This document shows, piece after piece, positions 22,301 through 31,463 of a stretch of DNA of 42,771 bases. This stretch comes from a virus. The stretch is taken from the IMG/VR virus record IMGVR_UViG_3300020472_000057, positions 1 to 42,771 of that record. One strand, 5' to 3'. A program made the position numbers and the translations under genes. The notes beneath the pieces were generated by a model. That model worked only from the letters and a program-made list of their open reading frames with translations, had not been told where the DNA came from and made no database searches. The number at the start of each line of letters is the position of its first letter. The first letter of the stretch is position 1.

Positions 22301-25300
22301 AGAATGTTGTAATTGAGACCCCAATTCCTGCATGAGGAACAAAAGTAAGTTCTGTTTGATTATCAGTAGTACGTCTTGCACTAATAGTACCTAATCCAGC
22401 AGTTGGGAATGCACCAGTACCAAGACCAGCAGGTCCAGTAGATGTATGTACATTTCCATACTCAGTCAACATTACATTACTTGCATCCGTATAGTCATCT
22501 ATAAAGATAACCTCTGCAAGTTCATAATGACCATTGATCTTATCTGCAATCTGAACCATGCAATATCCAGCATCATAAGCATCACTATAACTTGCAATAC
22601 CAACAGCAATTGGAGTAGCACTAGAACTAATACCAGTACTTTGAGCAGACATCTCACCGTGCTGCATATCATAAGAACCAATACCAATATATCCTTCAGT
22701 TGCTATACCAATAGCAATAGAATTAACATATGCAGTAGTAAGTCCAGCCTCAGGTGTATAAGTAACAATTAGATCGTTACCTGACATATAAGGCCAGAAG
22801 GTTCCAATATTTCCTACAGAAGAAGCAGCATCCTGAGAATGAATTGTTAATTGTCCATATTCTTGCCAACCAACATTAGTTCCATCATGAATTAGATTTA
22901 CCTGATCATATTCAACACTTCCATCACTACCCTCAACACTAACTAAAAGTTTAGCAGATCTTGTACCTGATGTTGTAGTTCCGATTCCTGCTAACGTATG
23001 AATGACCTTTGCTGCTCCTCCAGCGATTTCAACGTTAGTTGTAGCGATACTAACTAAAGACCCATTAAGACCATCTGTAGGGTTATATGGAGCACCTGGG
23101 ATGGTAGTACTACCAATACCTGCGGATCCTGTACCTGCTATAGAAGTAGTAAGTCCAAGTTGATTTGTATCAATATGATAAGACCATAATACAACGTTAT
23201 AATTGTTTAACTTATATTTGTGTGGATAAAAACGAAGAATAGATTCTGCACCATCAATTGCATAATCAAATTGTCCAAGATCAAGAACAGTATCAATAGC
23301 ACCATACTGATTAATCATAGTAAGTCCACGACCAGTATCATGCAATGTATTAACAAACATTACTTGTCGTTCACCCGTATATAATCTATCCTGAATATAT
23401 GCAAGGAACATCTGAGATCTACCATCAGCCAGACGTTGCCTATAAACATCTGCAAATGGAGTCGATCTTGGATTACTATTAAAGAGATTGCTAAAATCGT
23501 CAATAGTTACAACTCTATTAGAAACAGATTCTGCATAATCAGTTATAAGACGAGTTTTAAAATTAATCTCATCAGAATATCTACTTGACTCCAATCTTAA
23601 ATAATTCTCAGATGCTAAATCATAATTATTAACAGAATTTAAATTCTGAAGAGAAGTTATTTCTATTGTAGTATCGGTAGCAGTTGTAATTCCTGGACGA
23701 AGTGTATTAGATTTTGCTGAAGGAAGTTTTGATTCTACTTGAAGATCACTAAACTTTCTAAATCCAGCTGTATGATTCAAAGATCCTACAATATCTTTCC
23801 ATTCATCATATTGAACATGTGATTTAATAGCATAAGAGAAAGCATGATAGTATTCATTATCATGAACTCTCTGCAACTCATTATTTAATATTCCTGTATT
23901 ATATTCCCATCCATTTTCTACAACAGAATAATAATCAAAATTATACTTAGTTTCAAAACTAATTTGTTCCTTAATTAAACCCTTTGCTCCAGTAGGAGAT
24001 GAATACTGATTATCGGGCATTTTATTGCCACGGAATCTTACCTGTTCAATAACATCATCAACAACAAATTTATCAGCTGATTCTACTGTCAGATATTTAC
24101 TTGATTCATCCCATGAGAATACAGTTCCTTTTGCTCCCCCACTACTCTTTATATCATCACCTGGTCTAAATCTACTTGATTGTAATTTTACATCAAATTT
24201 AGGGAACCATTTTTCTGGTACCAATGAAGGAACAGAATTGATCGCATCCATTATACCTGGATATTCTACATTCTTGGCAAGATAATTTGCCATACTATAG
24301 GTTACAATTCCAAGACCACCATAATTTGGAGATACTTCAGATACAGTAAATAAAGCGTAATCATATTGAGATGAATTATATCCAAGAGCAGTAGAAGCAA
24401 TTCCAACACTTACATTCTCGACTAAGAATTTACTACCAACCTCAAATGGGAATGGATCGATATATGTCCCAGATTGGCCAACAACTCCACTAAATCCTTT
24501 CTTAAGAGTTACCGTTACTTCTTGAGTTGCATTATCATATGTAATATTTGAAGCCCTAACTCCATTAGGATTTCCAACAGGAATAATTGATGGTGTTGTA
24601 TTGTTTAAAGATTCTGAATTTTCAAGAACATCAACAACCTGTTCATCTGGATTATATCTCAAATCAACATCAGTAACTGGTTTATTAGTAACTCCATCAA
24701 GAACTACTAAACTTGGATCGGTATTATAACCTTGTCCAAAAGATGTAATACCAATATATTTAAATCCCGTGAGAGGTTCAATTCTTAATACTTGAGGTAA
24801 TACTGCAGTTGGTTCTAAAGTTTTATCAGAAGGATAATCAAATCCAATATTTTCAATAGTAACTCTTGAAACTTTTCCTATTGATTTACTAAAAGGTTCT
24901 ATTACAGCACCTGATCCTACTGCAGAATTAATAGTAGTAATTCCTGGTAAACTTAAATATCCTGAACCACCATCAAGAACTGTAATATCTTCAATTCTAC
25001 CATAAGCACTGGTAGAAATAGTTGCATATTGCAATTTGGAATCTGCACCAAGAGTATATGAAGATGCTTCTGGATACTCTTCTATATCATAAGTAAATGT
25101 TGTTGTTCCCGTTGAAATAATATTAAATTCGCCATTATACAAACTATCAGTAAATAATAATTGATTATTCAAATCAACATTATCATCTATAACAATCTCT
25201 TTATTAACCGTTAAATTTTCTTCTGTTGGAACTGGAGTTAACTTATAATAAAGAATATCTGGAGTATTCTCATTAACAGTTAGAGTTACCTTGGCATCTC

Positions 25301-28300
25301 CAGATACACCAATTGTACCAGTATTAGTAACATCAAATGTATCTGTTAATCCATTCGTAATATATTTTTGAGAAAAATTAGAATCTCTATAAAAATCTAA
25401 AGTAAATCCAGCAAAACTAGTTGAACTTTGTTCATATGATAAAGTTGAATCTGAAACATCAAATTCCACCTTCGAATTTCTATAGAATGTTAATGGAGGA
25501 TTAACTGGAGAAATAGTTCCTGCACCAGAAGAAGCAAGACTAACAAACTTAGGAAGTGGTCTAGTAGTCTCATACAGATTGTCAGTAAGTCTAAATTTAT
25601 TATTATCAATAACATACACATAATATTGCTGCTGATCTACCAAAGATGATACTGGATTATCACCAGATAAATGTATAACTGTTTGTCCTGTAGTTAACCT
25701 ATGATCATCAATTTGAATTGTATTCTGAAGACCTGAAGTAGAAGTATCAGTTTTAATTCCAGAAGTGGAGAATCCTAAAGGATTAGCAACTAATTTCCTA
25801 TTTGCTTTATTATACTTAATTGCTACACTAGTAGTAAGTCCTGGACTAACCTCAACAAATACCTTATCTTTAGTAGTCAATCCATGTGTGGCTACTCCAA
25901 CAACACTAACTATATTTTTATCTACAGATCCTTTTATAACTTCAGAATAATTAGTCTTAAGACTATGATATGATCCAATACCAGATCCTAAGAAATGAAG
26001 TAATCCAGAAGTAGATACACTAGAAGCAGCACCAATATAAGTTCCTGTAGAACCTAAACCAACTCTAACACTAGATAGACCAACAAAATCGTCAGTTAAT
26101 TTTGTTGCCCATAATTTTTGATATACAGAAAGAAGAGTTGTAGTTGGGGATGTAGCACCAATACCATGTTGATTATCGTTTGCTATACCTATAGATGCAC
26201 CATTTGTTTGGTTTATATGATATGTAATTTCGTCACCAGTCTGTAAGTTATGACTTGGAAGATAAATTGCTTGAGTTGGAATAAAGACTTGCGTAGCACC
26301 AGCACCTGGATTTGAAATTGGTACTGTTGTACCCAATCCAACTACAGTAGTACTACTATTAGCAAGACCAACAGCTTCTGATGGATTAAAATAATATTCA
26401 GTATTTGTTCTAGAGTTAAATGTAGTATTAATACCAACGTCAACAACAAATGATCTCGGTAGATCTTCTATACGAGTTGTTGAAGTATGCGATAAACCTA
26501 TAGGAGCAGTTACTCCAATATTATGAGTTCTTAAGACTCTTAATCTACTTGACTGTTTATCAATACTTAAAACCTTAACATTCTCTTCACTATTACCATA
26601 TCCAACCATTAAAATATCATTTGGTCGAATAAAGTTTATATTACCAGCTACTGGGAAGTAAGTAACAACACCTGTTGCTCCATCTGTAGATATTCCTTGA
26701 GTTAGAACTAATCTATTAGTACCAATTCCAATATTGTATTTTCCTTGAATTAAAGATGATGTAGTTGTTAAACCAGAAACCGTTACTAAAGCATTATTTA
26801 CATATCCAAAATTAGTTGTTGCAATTCCGACAAAACTATTACCTGTAGGATAAAATTCTACATTATCAAACTTTTGATTCGTTACACTTATTTCTGCTAT
26901 TCCTGGTCCAGATAGTTTAGTAACTTTAGCAGATACATTAGAAGTATTAATTATTTCATCATCAAAAACAAGTTTATCATTAATTTTATAAGAAACTCCA
27001 CCAGTAATAATTCCAACAGAATCTACTGATCCCTTTTCAGCATAATCAATAATAGAATCTTGTTTGACATAATCATAGGATTGCATAACATAATCATAAC
27101 CACTATAATCCTTGGCAAATCCATATGGATAACTATTTCGTCTCCAATTTGTTCTATTTAAATCATAATCTACTTGATTTGATAATCTACTAAAATTAAA
27201 ACTATTAGGTTTAGTATGATAAGAGTTTCCAATCAAATATGGGAAAACTGGTTGCTTATAATTTTTAAATACTCCTGCAGAAGATGGTGCTCCATCATAT
27301 GTTGCAAAATAAGCATATGTTCCCTTTGGAAATTCTGGAGTTACACAAAATCTTCCATTATTCTCATCAAGATATGATTCATCCGTTGATGATGTCCAAT
27401 TAAAATCTTCTACAAAAAATTCTGGCGGGAAGACTGATGTAGGTGGTCTATTTGCTCTACTAGTAGCTTGTTCAACATATCCAGATTTCATTTGAACTAC
27501 TGGACCACCAGTTTTATTCACATATCCATATGGACCATAAATTGGGTGTCCATCATAGGACCATCCAATAATAGGAGAATGAGAACCTGAACTTTGTTCT
27601 ACACCATTTATCAGACTTAAATCTTTCTTACCATATAAAACATTACCATCTCCATCAGTCTGATATAAAATCTTTCTTAAATTTCTTGGCGCATAAACAT
27701 ATGAACATTGAAGACCAAAATCCCTATTAACTGGCACAGAAATAAATGCATCATCTTCATTCAATATTGTTAAATTCTTTTTAAACTCATTGACTCTCCA
27801 AGATTGTATAGATGGTCTGAATTTAACTCCAGATCCTGATTCTACTACTTTAATAAAGGTATCTGAAGTTCCATAACCAATACCACTTTGCTGAATATTT
27901 ACAGAAATAATTGTACCTGCAGAATTCATCTGAGGAACTAATTTTGCATCAGAACCTATTCCAGAAACACTCAATAAAGGTGGAGAATTATAATCAGTAC
28001 CACCATAAGCAACACTAACATCAACAATTTTTCCTTTAGAAACAACTGGAGTTAGTACAGCATCTCTACCAGAATTTACACTAACATCAGGTGTCCTATG
28101 GAAGTTAAGAACCTCTGAGGCTCCATATCCAACTCCAGTTCTGGTAATATCAACACCTGTTATTTCACCCCTTACAATCGGTTGTAGAGTCGCCTCAAAG
28201 GTGTTTCCTGATATAGATGATATTCCAACAGTTCCATTAATTTCTACCGAAATAGAAGGATAGTTAAAAGTATGAGTTCCTACACCAATCGATCTCAAAT

Positions 28301-31300
28301 CTTGGAATTGGTTTGTCTTTAAATAAAAATCCTTTACAGTTGTTCCAACTCCTACAGTTGCTAATTTAAAAGAATCTTGATTTACAACGGAAATATAATA
28401 ATCTAACGAAGTTGAAAGACCATCAATTTCTGTTCCATCTACAGAATAACTAATAATCTCACCAGTCTCATATCCATGACTAGAAATTTCTATAGTATTA
28501 GATGCAGTATTAATTCCAGTTGTAGGACATGACTTTTGCCTATTTTCATATCCAGAACCTTTATTTGTTACTACAACAGAACTTACAACAGCTTTTCCTT
28601 TTAAGGATTTAAATGCTTGAACACCTGTACCAAAATTAGTTATTGATATTGTATTAAGACCAACAACAGCATCATTAAAATTCTCATGCAATTTTATAGT
28701 ATATTCAGTTTGTTTAGAAGCATAATATATTGCATCAGTGGATAACCCAACCAAAGGATTTCCTCCAGCATTATCATATACAACTCTTTCACCATCTCTA
28801 AATTTGTGGTAAGTAGTAAATCCAATAGAAGATGTATTAACACCAGCATTTGAATCTGTTACAGTTCCAATAGCTACTGTACCCAGACCAACTCCAGTAG
28901 CATTAAATCGAACCTCATGAGGAACAGTATTTAATTTAGCAACCGCAGTAGCATCTTTTCCATTACCACCACTAATTTTTATAGTAGGAACATCTAAATA
29001 ATCGAATCCAGAATCTATAATTCTAATATCCTCTATAGATCCATTAACTGAACAAGTTCCCGTTGCTCCAGTACCAACAGAATCATTAATAGACAAAACA
29101 GGTGGATTGATCACATCATAATTTTTTCCACCACTAATAACATCAATAGAATTTAAATTTCCATAATATACAAAATCTTTAGACTTATAATTTAAAACTT
29201 CTACACCATCTATCAGAATTCCATTATATCCAGGAAGTGTTTCATGTTTTTTCCCATCATGTACTGGTTTATAAACTTGCCTAAAAAGTTTTTGTGGTTC
29301 TATCTTTTTCTTATCAAAATTATACTTCTGAATATCATTAGAAGTAATAGTAACATCATTTAATCCATCAGATACTGATACTTGTGCAAAAATACCTGAA
29401 TATAAATCAGATGTACTTTTTGCAAATTTTACTATGTTTCCATTTACCCTTTTTACAAAATAAAGTCCTTCACCCCGATAATCTATTTGATTACCAAAGA
29501 GAGAACTCTCAATAACTTCCTGATTAACAATAGTACCGTCTGGAAGAGGTGTAACTATAACACTTTTCTGTGGTGTGTAATAAACAGCATCTCCAGTATA
29601 AAAATTATGATCAACTCCTGTTGTTATTTGTATTTCTTCAGTACCTGCAGCATAAGTTCCACTAAAAGTGTATTTTTGCAACCTTGGATCTAATTTAGTA
29701 AGTCCTGTATATGGTAATGATGATGATGCAACTAAAACCTTATCATTTTCAGTATAGATGTTCTGAATATTAGCTGTAATCTTATTTAAATTGTCATGGA
29801 TATTAGAATCTGCTTTAGAAATTGTTTTAGTTACTTTAGTAACTTGATTTGGGTCTCCGATACCCGTTCCTGTTATCAAACAAGTGCTTTTATCAAAAAC
29901 ATCAGTAACAGTATAATATTTTTTGGAAATTGGTCCAAAATCTGATGTTATAAGAGATCCCCATTGAGTTCCACTTATAACAGTCTCATGTGTCGTAACT
30001 TTATCACCAATTCTAAGAATATTACTATCTTCGGTAATTAATTTATAAGTATTATTAATAGAATCAACTAAAACTAAAGATTTTACAACATAACTTTGTG
30101 CAGTATTAAATAACCAATTATTTGCATTGACGGTATTACCAATTTCACCCAAAGATTTAATTTTTACCTTTGATCCCTTCCTTTGGTAGTAATTATTCTT
30201 AGGAAGTTCTAAATCATGTAAAACAGATCTTATTTTTACTCTTATTGGATTTGTAGATCCAACACCAACTGCATAAGCAAAAGTATCCTGATCTATGCTT
30301 GTTTTATCGCTAATTATATCATCAATTCCAGTTGTATTAATTCCTAAAAATTGATTTACAGTTTTATCAGCATATGTACATACTCCAGCCGTTCCATTCT
30401 CATAAGTAAAGGAAAGTGTTCCAGAATTAGGAAATCCTAAAGTGGAATCTACATCCATATAGGTTTGAGCAATACCGACTTGACCAATTACTCTAGTTTC
30501 CGCATTTACTGCAAACTTACCATATATTAATTCGGTAGATCCATCATTTTGGTTAAAAGAAGCATCAAGACTAAGTTTATAATATCTATTTGTTAAAACA
30601 CCAACATTAACTTGTTCTACAGCTGATATAGGAGCATATGCTTTTGATATATTTTCAAATTCATCTTGAAAAAGAGTCAAATTTTCCAAATCTTCGGGGT
30701 TTCCAAGGACTGGTTCTACAATAACATCTCTAGTTTTCTTAAAATTTGCATTGGAAGGTGAAATTACATTATCAATAGGACGAACAACACTAACCTGCTC
30801 TCCATATAGTGCTCCAAAGAGGATTTTGAAGGATTCTTCAGTTCCTCTAGTGGAGTAAAAGTCTTTAGATTGACGAATAAACTGTTTTTCGTTGATTTTT
30901 GGATCTAAGTCTTTTTGAAATCCATATAAAAACTGCCTTTTAATCTTTTTAAGAAATTCTTCTAAAAATAAGATACTTAAATTCTCTACAACAGATTCTT
31001 TTTCATGAATAGCTCTTTCAGAATTCGTAAAAACAAGATTTTCTGGATTAGAAGAGTTTGTAAAGGACGTAATACCACTAAATCCTCTAATACAGTCAAC
31101 AAAACTGATAGATGTCTTACTTGCATATGTAATAACCTCATCATTAATTTTTATTAGTCCCCAATTATCAGGAAACCCTTCAGTATTCTCAACAGCAATA
31201 GTCGTTTGATACTGATCTAACCAAGTATCATCTGCATTATCATCTACTTCATTTAATATTGTACTTTTTGTTATATCTCCACATTCACTTAATTTTATAT

Positions 31301-31460
31301 ATTGATCAATGTTCTGAATTAGATCTAAAGGACCACCTTTATACTCTTGTCCCAAATAATATTGAGATAAGAAATCACCAAGCAAAGGAAATTCATTCTG
31401 CACATACTCTGGCAGTTGATTCTTTACAATCTGATTAAATTGAACTCTCTTTTCTGTCAT
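16329..31460 (-). CDS. gp7: Giant baseplate wedge protein (gp7-like), 5043 aa
   Basis: 5043 aa, about five times T4 gp7 (1032 aa), in the gp7 slot between gp6 and gp8. Residues ~190-225 (KDFYSTRGTEESFKILFGAL then YGEQVSV) match the T4 gp7 segment DFYSTKGIEASYKFLFKVLY. Residues ~2515-2560 (YYHAFSYAIKS ... EWKDIVGSLNHTAGFRKF) match the T4 segment YYVMKIKS ... WKSDVIRFVHPVGFGF. In T4 these are under 200 residues apart. Between and after them lie expansions: GxGY repeats, a YHYH domain (~1298-1420), many VGIGTT segments, and seven units with the H-x-Y-P-R motif (~3660-4310). The C-terminus resumes cyanophage-type structural sequence. Likely the central wedge scaffold with surface decorations. Confidence 0.85.
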   Translation of the reverse strand: MTEKRVQFNQIVKNQLPEYVQNEFPLLGDFLSQYYLGQEYKGGPLDLIQNIDQYIKLSECGDITKSTILNEVDDNADDTWLDQYQTTIAVENTEGFPDNWGLIKINDEVITYASKTSISFVDCIRGFSGITSFTNSSNPENLVFTNSERAIHEKESVVENLSILFLEEFLKKIKRQFLYGFQKDLDPKINEKQFIRQSKDFYSTRGTEESFKILFGALYGEQVSVVRPIDNVISPSNANFKKTRDVIVEPVLGNPEDLENLTLFQDEFENISKAYAPISAVEQVNVGVLTNRYYKLSLDASFNQNDGSTELIYGKFAVNAETRVIGQVGIAQTYMDVDSTLGFPNSGTLSFTYENGTAGVCTYADKTVNQFLGINTTGIDDIISDKTSIDQDTFAYAVGVGSTNPIRVKIRSVLHDLELPKNNYYQRKGSKVKIKSLGEIGNTVNANNWLFNTAQSYVVKSLVLVDSINNTYKLITEDSNILRIGDKVTTHETVISGTQWGSLITSDFGPISKKYYTVTDVFDKSTCLITGTGIGDPNQVTKVTKTISKADSNIHDNLNKITANIQNIYTENDKVLVASSSLPYTGLTKLDPRLQKYTFSGTYAAGTEEIQITTGVDHNFYTGDAVYYTPQKSVIVTPLPDGTIVNQEVIESSLFGNQIDYRGEGLYFVKRVNGNIVKFAKSTSDLYSGIFAQVSVSDGLNDVTITSNDIQKYNFDKKKIEPQKLFRQVYKPVHDGKKHETLPGYNGILIDGVEVLNYKSKDFVYYGNLNSIDVISGGKNYDVINPPVLSINDSVGTGATGTCSVNGSIEDIRIIDSGFDYLDVPTIKISGGNGKDATAVAKLNTVPHEVRFNATGVGLGTVAIGTVTDSNAGVNTSSIGFTTYHKFRDGERVVYDNAGGNPLVGLSTDAIYYASKQTEYTIKLHENFNDAVVGLNTISITNFGTGVQAFKSLKGKAVVSSVVVTNKGSGYENRQKSCPTTGINTASNTIEISSHGYETGEIISYSVDGTEIDGLSTSLDYYISVVNQDSFKLATVGVGTTVKDFYLKTNQFQDLRSIGVGTHTFNYPSISVEINGTVGISSISGNTFEATLQPIVRGEITGVDITRTGVGYGASEVLNFHRTPDVSVNSGRDAVLTPVVSKGKIVDVSVAYGGTDYNSPPLLSVSGIGSDAKLVPQMNSAGTIISVNIQQSGIGYGTSDTFIKVVESGSGVKFRPSIQSWRVNEFKKNLTILNEDDAFISVPVNRDFGLQCSYVYAPRNLRKILYQTDGDGNVLYGKKDLSLINGVEQSSGSHSPIIGWSYDGHPIYGPYGYVNKTGGPVVQMKSGYVEQATSRANRPPTSVFPPEFFVEDFNWTSSTDESYLDENNGRFCVTPEFPKGTYAYFATYDGAPSSAGVFKNYKQPVFPYLIGNSYHTKPNSFNFSRLSNQVDYDLNRTNWRRNSYPYGFAKDYSGYDYVMQSYDYVKQDSIIDYAEKGSVDSVGIITGGVSYKINDKLVFDDEIINTSNVSAKVTKLSGPGIAEISVTNQKFDNVEFYPTGNSFVGIATTNFGYVNNALVTVSGLTTTSSLIQGKYNIGIGTNRLVLTQGISTDGATGVVTYFPVAGNINFIRPNDILMVGYGNSEENVKVLSIDKQSSRLRVLRTHNIGVTAPIGLSHTSTTRIEDLPRSFVVDVGINTTFNSRTNTEYYFNPSEAVGLANSSTTVVGLGTTVPISNPGAGATQVFIPTQAIYLPSHNLQTGDEITYHINQTNGASIGIANDNQHGIGATSPTTTLLSVYQKLWATKLTDDFVGLSSVRVGLGSTGTYIGAASSVSTSGLLHFLGSGIGSYHSLKTNYSEVIKGSVDKNIVSVVGVATHGLTTKDKVFVEVSPGLTTSVAIKYNKANRKLVANPLGFSTSGIKTDTSTSGLQNTIQIDDHRLTTGQTVIHLSGDNPVSSLVDQQQYYVYVIDNNKFRLTDNLYETTRPLPKFVSLASSGAGTISPVNPPLTFYRNSKVEFDVSDSTLSYEQSSTSFAGFTLDFYRDSNFSQKYITNGLTDTFDVTNTGTIGVSGDAKVTLTVNENTPDILYYKLTPVPTEENLTVNKEIVIDDNVDLNNQLLFTDSLYNGEFNIISTGTTTFTYDIEEYPEASSYTLGADSKLQYATISTSAYGRIEDITVLDGGSGYLSLPGITTINSAVGSGAVIEPFSKSIGKVSRVTIENIGFDYPSDKTLEPTAVLPQVLRIEPLTGFKYIGITSFGQGYNTDPSLVVLDGVTNKPVTDVDLRYNPDEQVVDVLENSESLNNTTPSIIPVGNPNGVRASNITYDNATQEVTVTLKKGFSGVVGQSGTYIDPFPFEVGSKFLVENVSVGIASTALGYNSSQYDYALFTVSEVSPNYGGLGIVTYSMANYLAKNVEYPGIMDAINSVPSLVPEKWFPKFDVKLQSSRFRPGDDIKSSGGAKGTVFSWDESSKYLTVESADKFVVDDVIEQVRFRGNKMPDNQYSSPTGAKGLIKEQISFETKYNFDYYSVVENGWEYNTGILNNELQRVHDNEYYHAFSYAIKSHVQYDEWKDIVGSLNHTAGFRKFSDLQVESKLPSAKSNTLRPGITTATDTTIEITSLQNLNSVNNYDLASENYLRLESSRYSDEINFKTRLITDYAESVSNRVVTIDDFSNLFNSNPRSTPFADVYRQRLADGRSQMFLAYIQDRLYTGERQVMFVNTLHDTGRGLTMINQYGAIDTVLDLGQFDYAIDGAESILRFYPHKYKLNNYNVVLWSYHIDTNQLGLTTSIAGTGSAGIGSTTIPGAPYNPTDGLNGSLVSIATTNVEIAGGAAKVIHTLAGIGTTTSGTRSAKLLVSVEGSDGSVEYDQVNLIHDGTNVGWQEYGQLTIHSQDAASSVGNIGTFWPYMSGNDLIVTYTPEAGLTTAYVNSIAIGIATEGYIGIGSYDMQHGEMSAQSTGISSSATPIAVGIASYSDAYDAGYCMVQIADKINGHYELAEVIFIDDYTDASNVMLTEYGNVHTSTGPAGLGTGAFPTAGLGTISARRTTDNQTELTFVPHAGIGVSITTFLNVLRVEENTELLPAAATREVGGEQVKDLGNASIESGYAEYEGTEVAIKRNFDLQHKTEPIFEKPYDGSSATIIDVSADTIRLSNHFFVTGQEVSYGHTDARTGISSAIGIASTSFPALGITTTYLPSSVFIIKKGEDKVQLARTAEDALKEIAVPLDLTHVGIGTSHTFIAKDANTKVMVGIDNMIQSPIAGTSVTTTLAKHVPLGEDIIYFAGITSFFGADYIRVAAGSTSEIMKVLSVGIGSTNAIKVNRPWLGTNLGVHSAGTNVEKIRGNYNIINNRIHFIEAPYGKTPLSTSTAAPDDRDWVGITTSSSFQGRVFTRSGVTGGTSETYSLNYLYDDITQQFNGYRDTFPLTVDKANVTGIATNNGIVLINGVFQGPGANYDYTMATVGSASSISFTGTAASVSYDVNTASIPVGGVIVSVGSTRGFGYQPLVAAGGTAVVSLAGTINSISIGNTGSGYRSGIQTVFVGIHTETFGPAGITSIGTATVSDGHVSGVTITNPQFFYKPRDIRNVGYTSITGLTTVTTATPHDLSVGNEVVMSGIAFTCDYAAAVGIQSAVYTHTTGIMTVTTSVGHGLSTSGKASNVILTGLAMTCGLGATINHIYPRNRDQVYDTSVGIKSDGTPYTVTNALYSPLTGLTTITVASHGFSNLDNVKFEPESLTFTCAKDENATDHSYPRTTDVVYGQWLPITNVTANTFQVNVLGVGTTGTASAAPSTNTSDHTFVSATTAGLIHNDGTVTVNVTAARGPSDRYEHTFVSADSNAVVSGGNYAHTFDSATTNGVTVTGVGAFTPTAATYTPSTGNMVLTIAGHSYNTSQTVSFATGAITFTCAMDGGTTTHAYPRAGDPVAGIATAITAKTANTITVNVGASPLVNYTPTNASYDDQTGDMVLTIGTHGLQVGKSVRLADESITFTCNKDDNATNHAYPRSTDPYYQTAVGIASTSSTTITLNVGAAYARDQYIHRFVGAAGSALVTGGGYSHAYVRADDDAVTAAVSGTKFTPTDATYDPTTGNLVLSIAGVSTSGAGTTHGLLAPTTATATAGTYDPVVGIMTLTVSGHGFLVGDFVKLADDSVTFSCTHGAGNKTYPRSSDPLSGTWVGIASTSTNTFAIQVLNTVPSTNTTAHTFQSATTGGIQKANQLVSIATSSIVFACEMDQYGSNHAYPRPSDPVAGINTVVTATTSSTITVQVGASVTGFHDVSAATYYETTGDMKLSIGTHTLTDAASIKIQTDSLRFTCSKDSYATQHRYPRKGDPKYDGMVVAGVASATQFTVNVGTSTVATNYISGGYAQPAIIAPRGNNNSGSGQDKAFPGSTVIRVLSPTEFEVNTGISTRPHNYARGGRIDQRMKVVFDEPFSYENIPLSYSSDSPSTGGSGAKADVVVSQGSTVVDFKLTNLGYGYGVNHILTLPITGSIGIPTTASYVDTKEYQVTVTQVDSDEFTAWSVGQIQVLDDFSSLFDGERKTFPISNGGEALSIQSKPGSLVTVQDCLFIFVNDILQIPGESYTFGGGSKISFTEAPKAEDSIKFLFYRGTGGADVVDRDIIETVKIGDELTLGYNRGLDQKSWLQEEDRTVVEVASANAVDTDSYDGPGVWEETTEYRPVVWTRQTEDKFVEGKIVTKDRDLYKATLFPSAYLTQTVGIGTTIAYVDNARPFFNDKRENKVSTEFQKDIIIVNNAERVGAYATAIVLSQYIPTDNTGGGISTISITSGGKGYTSAPTVTIGTPVGVGTRAGLGATQSATATATIANGSVNSIALTSAGTTGYFHGSEPPILIGPPVALTETNTVVTFAGDQGLITGIGTTSLATNWRPTLAGIPTGLVFDMVIPSDSWLKESAVTQPAAAAVCGLTTGDFFLVRNSNVGHGLTSLNTINGAVGVGTTYIDNVYRVAHYTTGVGTDAIGYGSTTLTQVVVSVNSLNGLTGLGYSVFFGEYSWGKLLLNDRSVSRAYTVNTSNGVTGIETGPILKRVKSLKVGSYSTDFNI
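18531..20475 (-). repeat. Seven-copy C...H-x-Y-P-R coding repeat array in gp7-like protein
   Basis: YPR triplets lie near 18531, 18783, 19013, 19499, 19752, 20253 and 20464, giving units of about 210-250 bp or their double. Typical units read F-T-C-x-K-D-(7-9 residues)-H-x-Y-P-R-x-x-D-P, preceded by a strand such as 'GDMVLTIGTHGL' and followed by 'TITVNVG'. A second recurrent unit, H-T-F-x-S-A-T-T, alternates with them. The single Cys and His per unit are kept in most copies; in the copy reading HGAGNKTYPR the His before Y is replaced. Confidence 0.8.
27215..27575 (-). other. YHYH domain within the gp7-like protein
   Basis: The protein here reads GWSYDGHPIYGPYGY, then LDENNGR and TPEFPKGTYAYFATYDG, then FPYLIGNSY. 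This order matches the YHYH domain (WSYDGxPIYGP; LDExNGR; TPExPxGTYxYFxT). The family is found in secreted bacterial and eukaryotic proteins and as a module of phage structural proteins; its activity is not established. The YHYF/YHYH core appears here as YAYF, so the family's namesake His residues are not conserved. Confidence 0.75.
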
Positions 31461-31463
31461 TTT

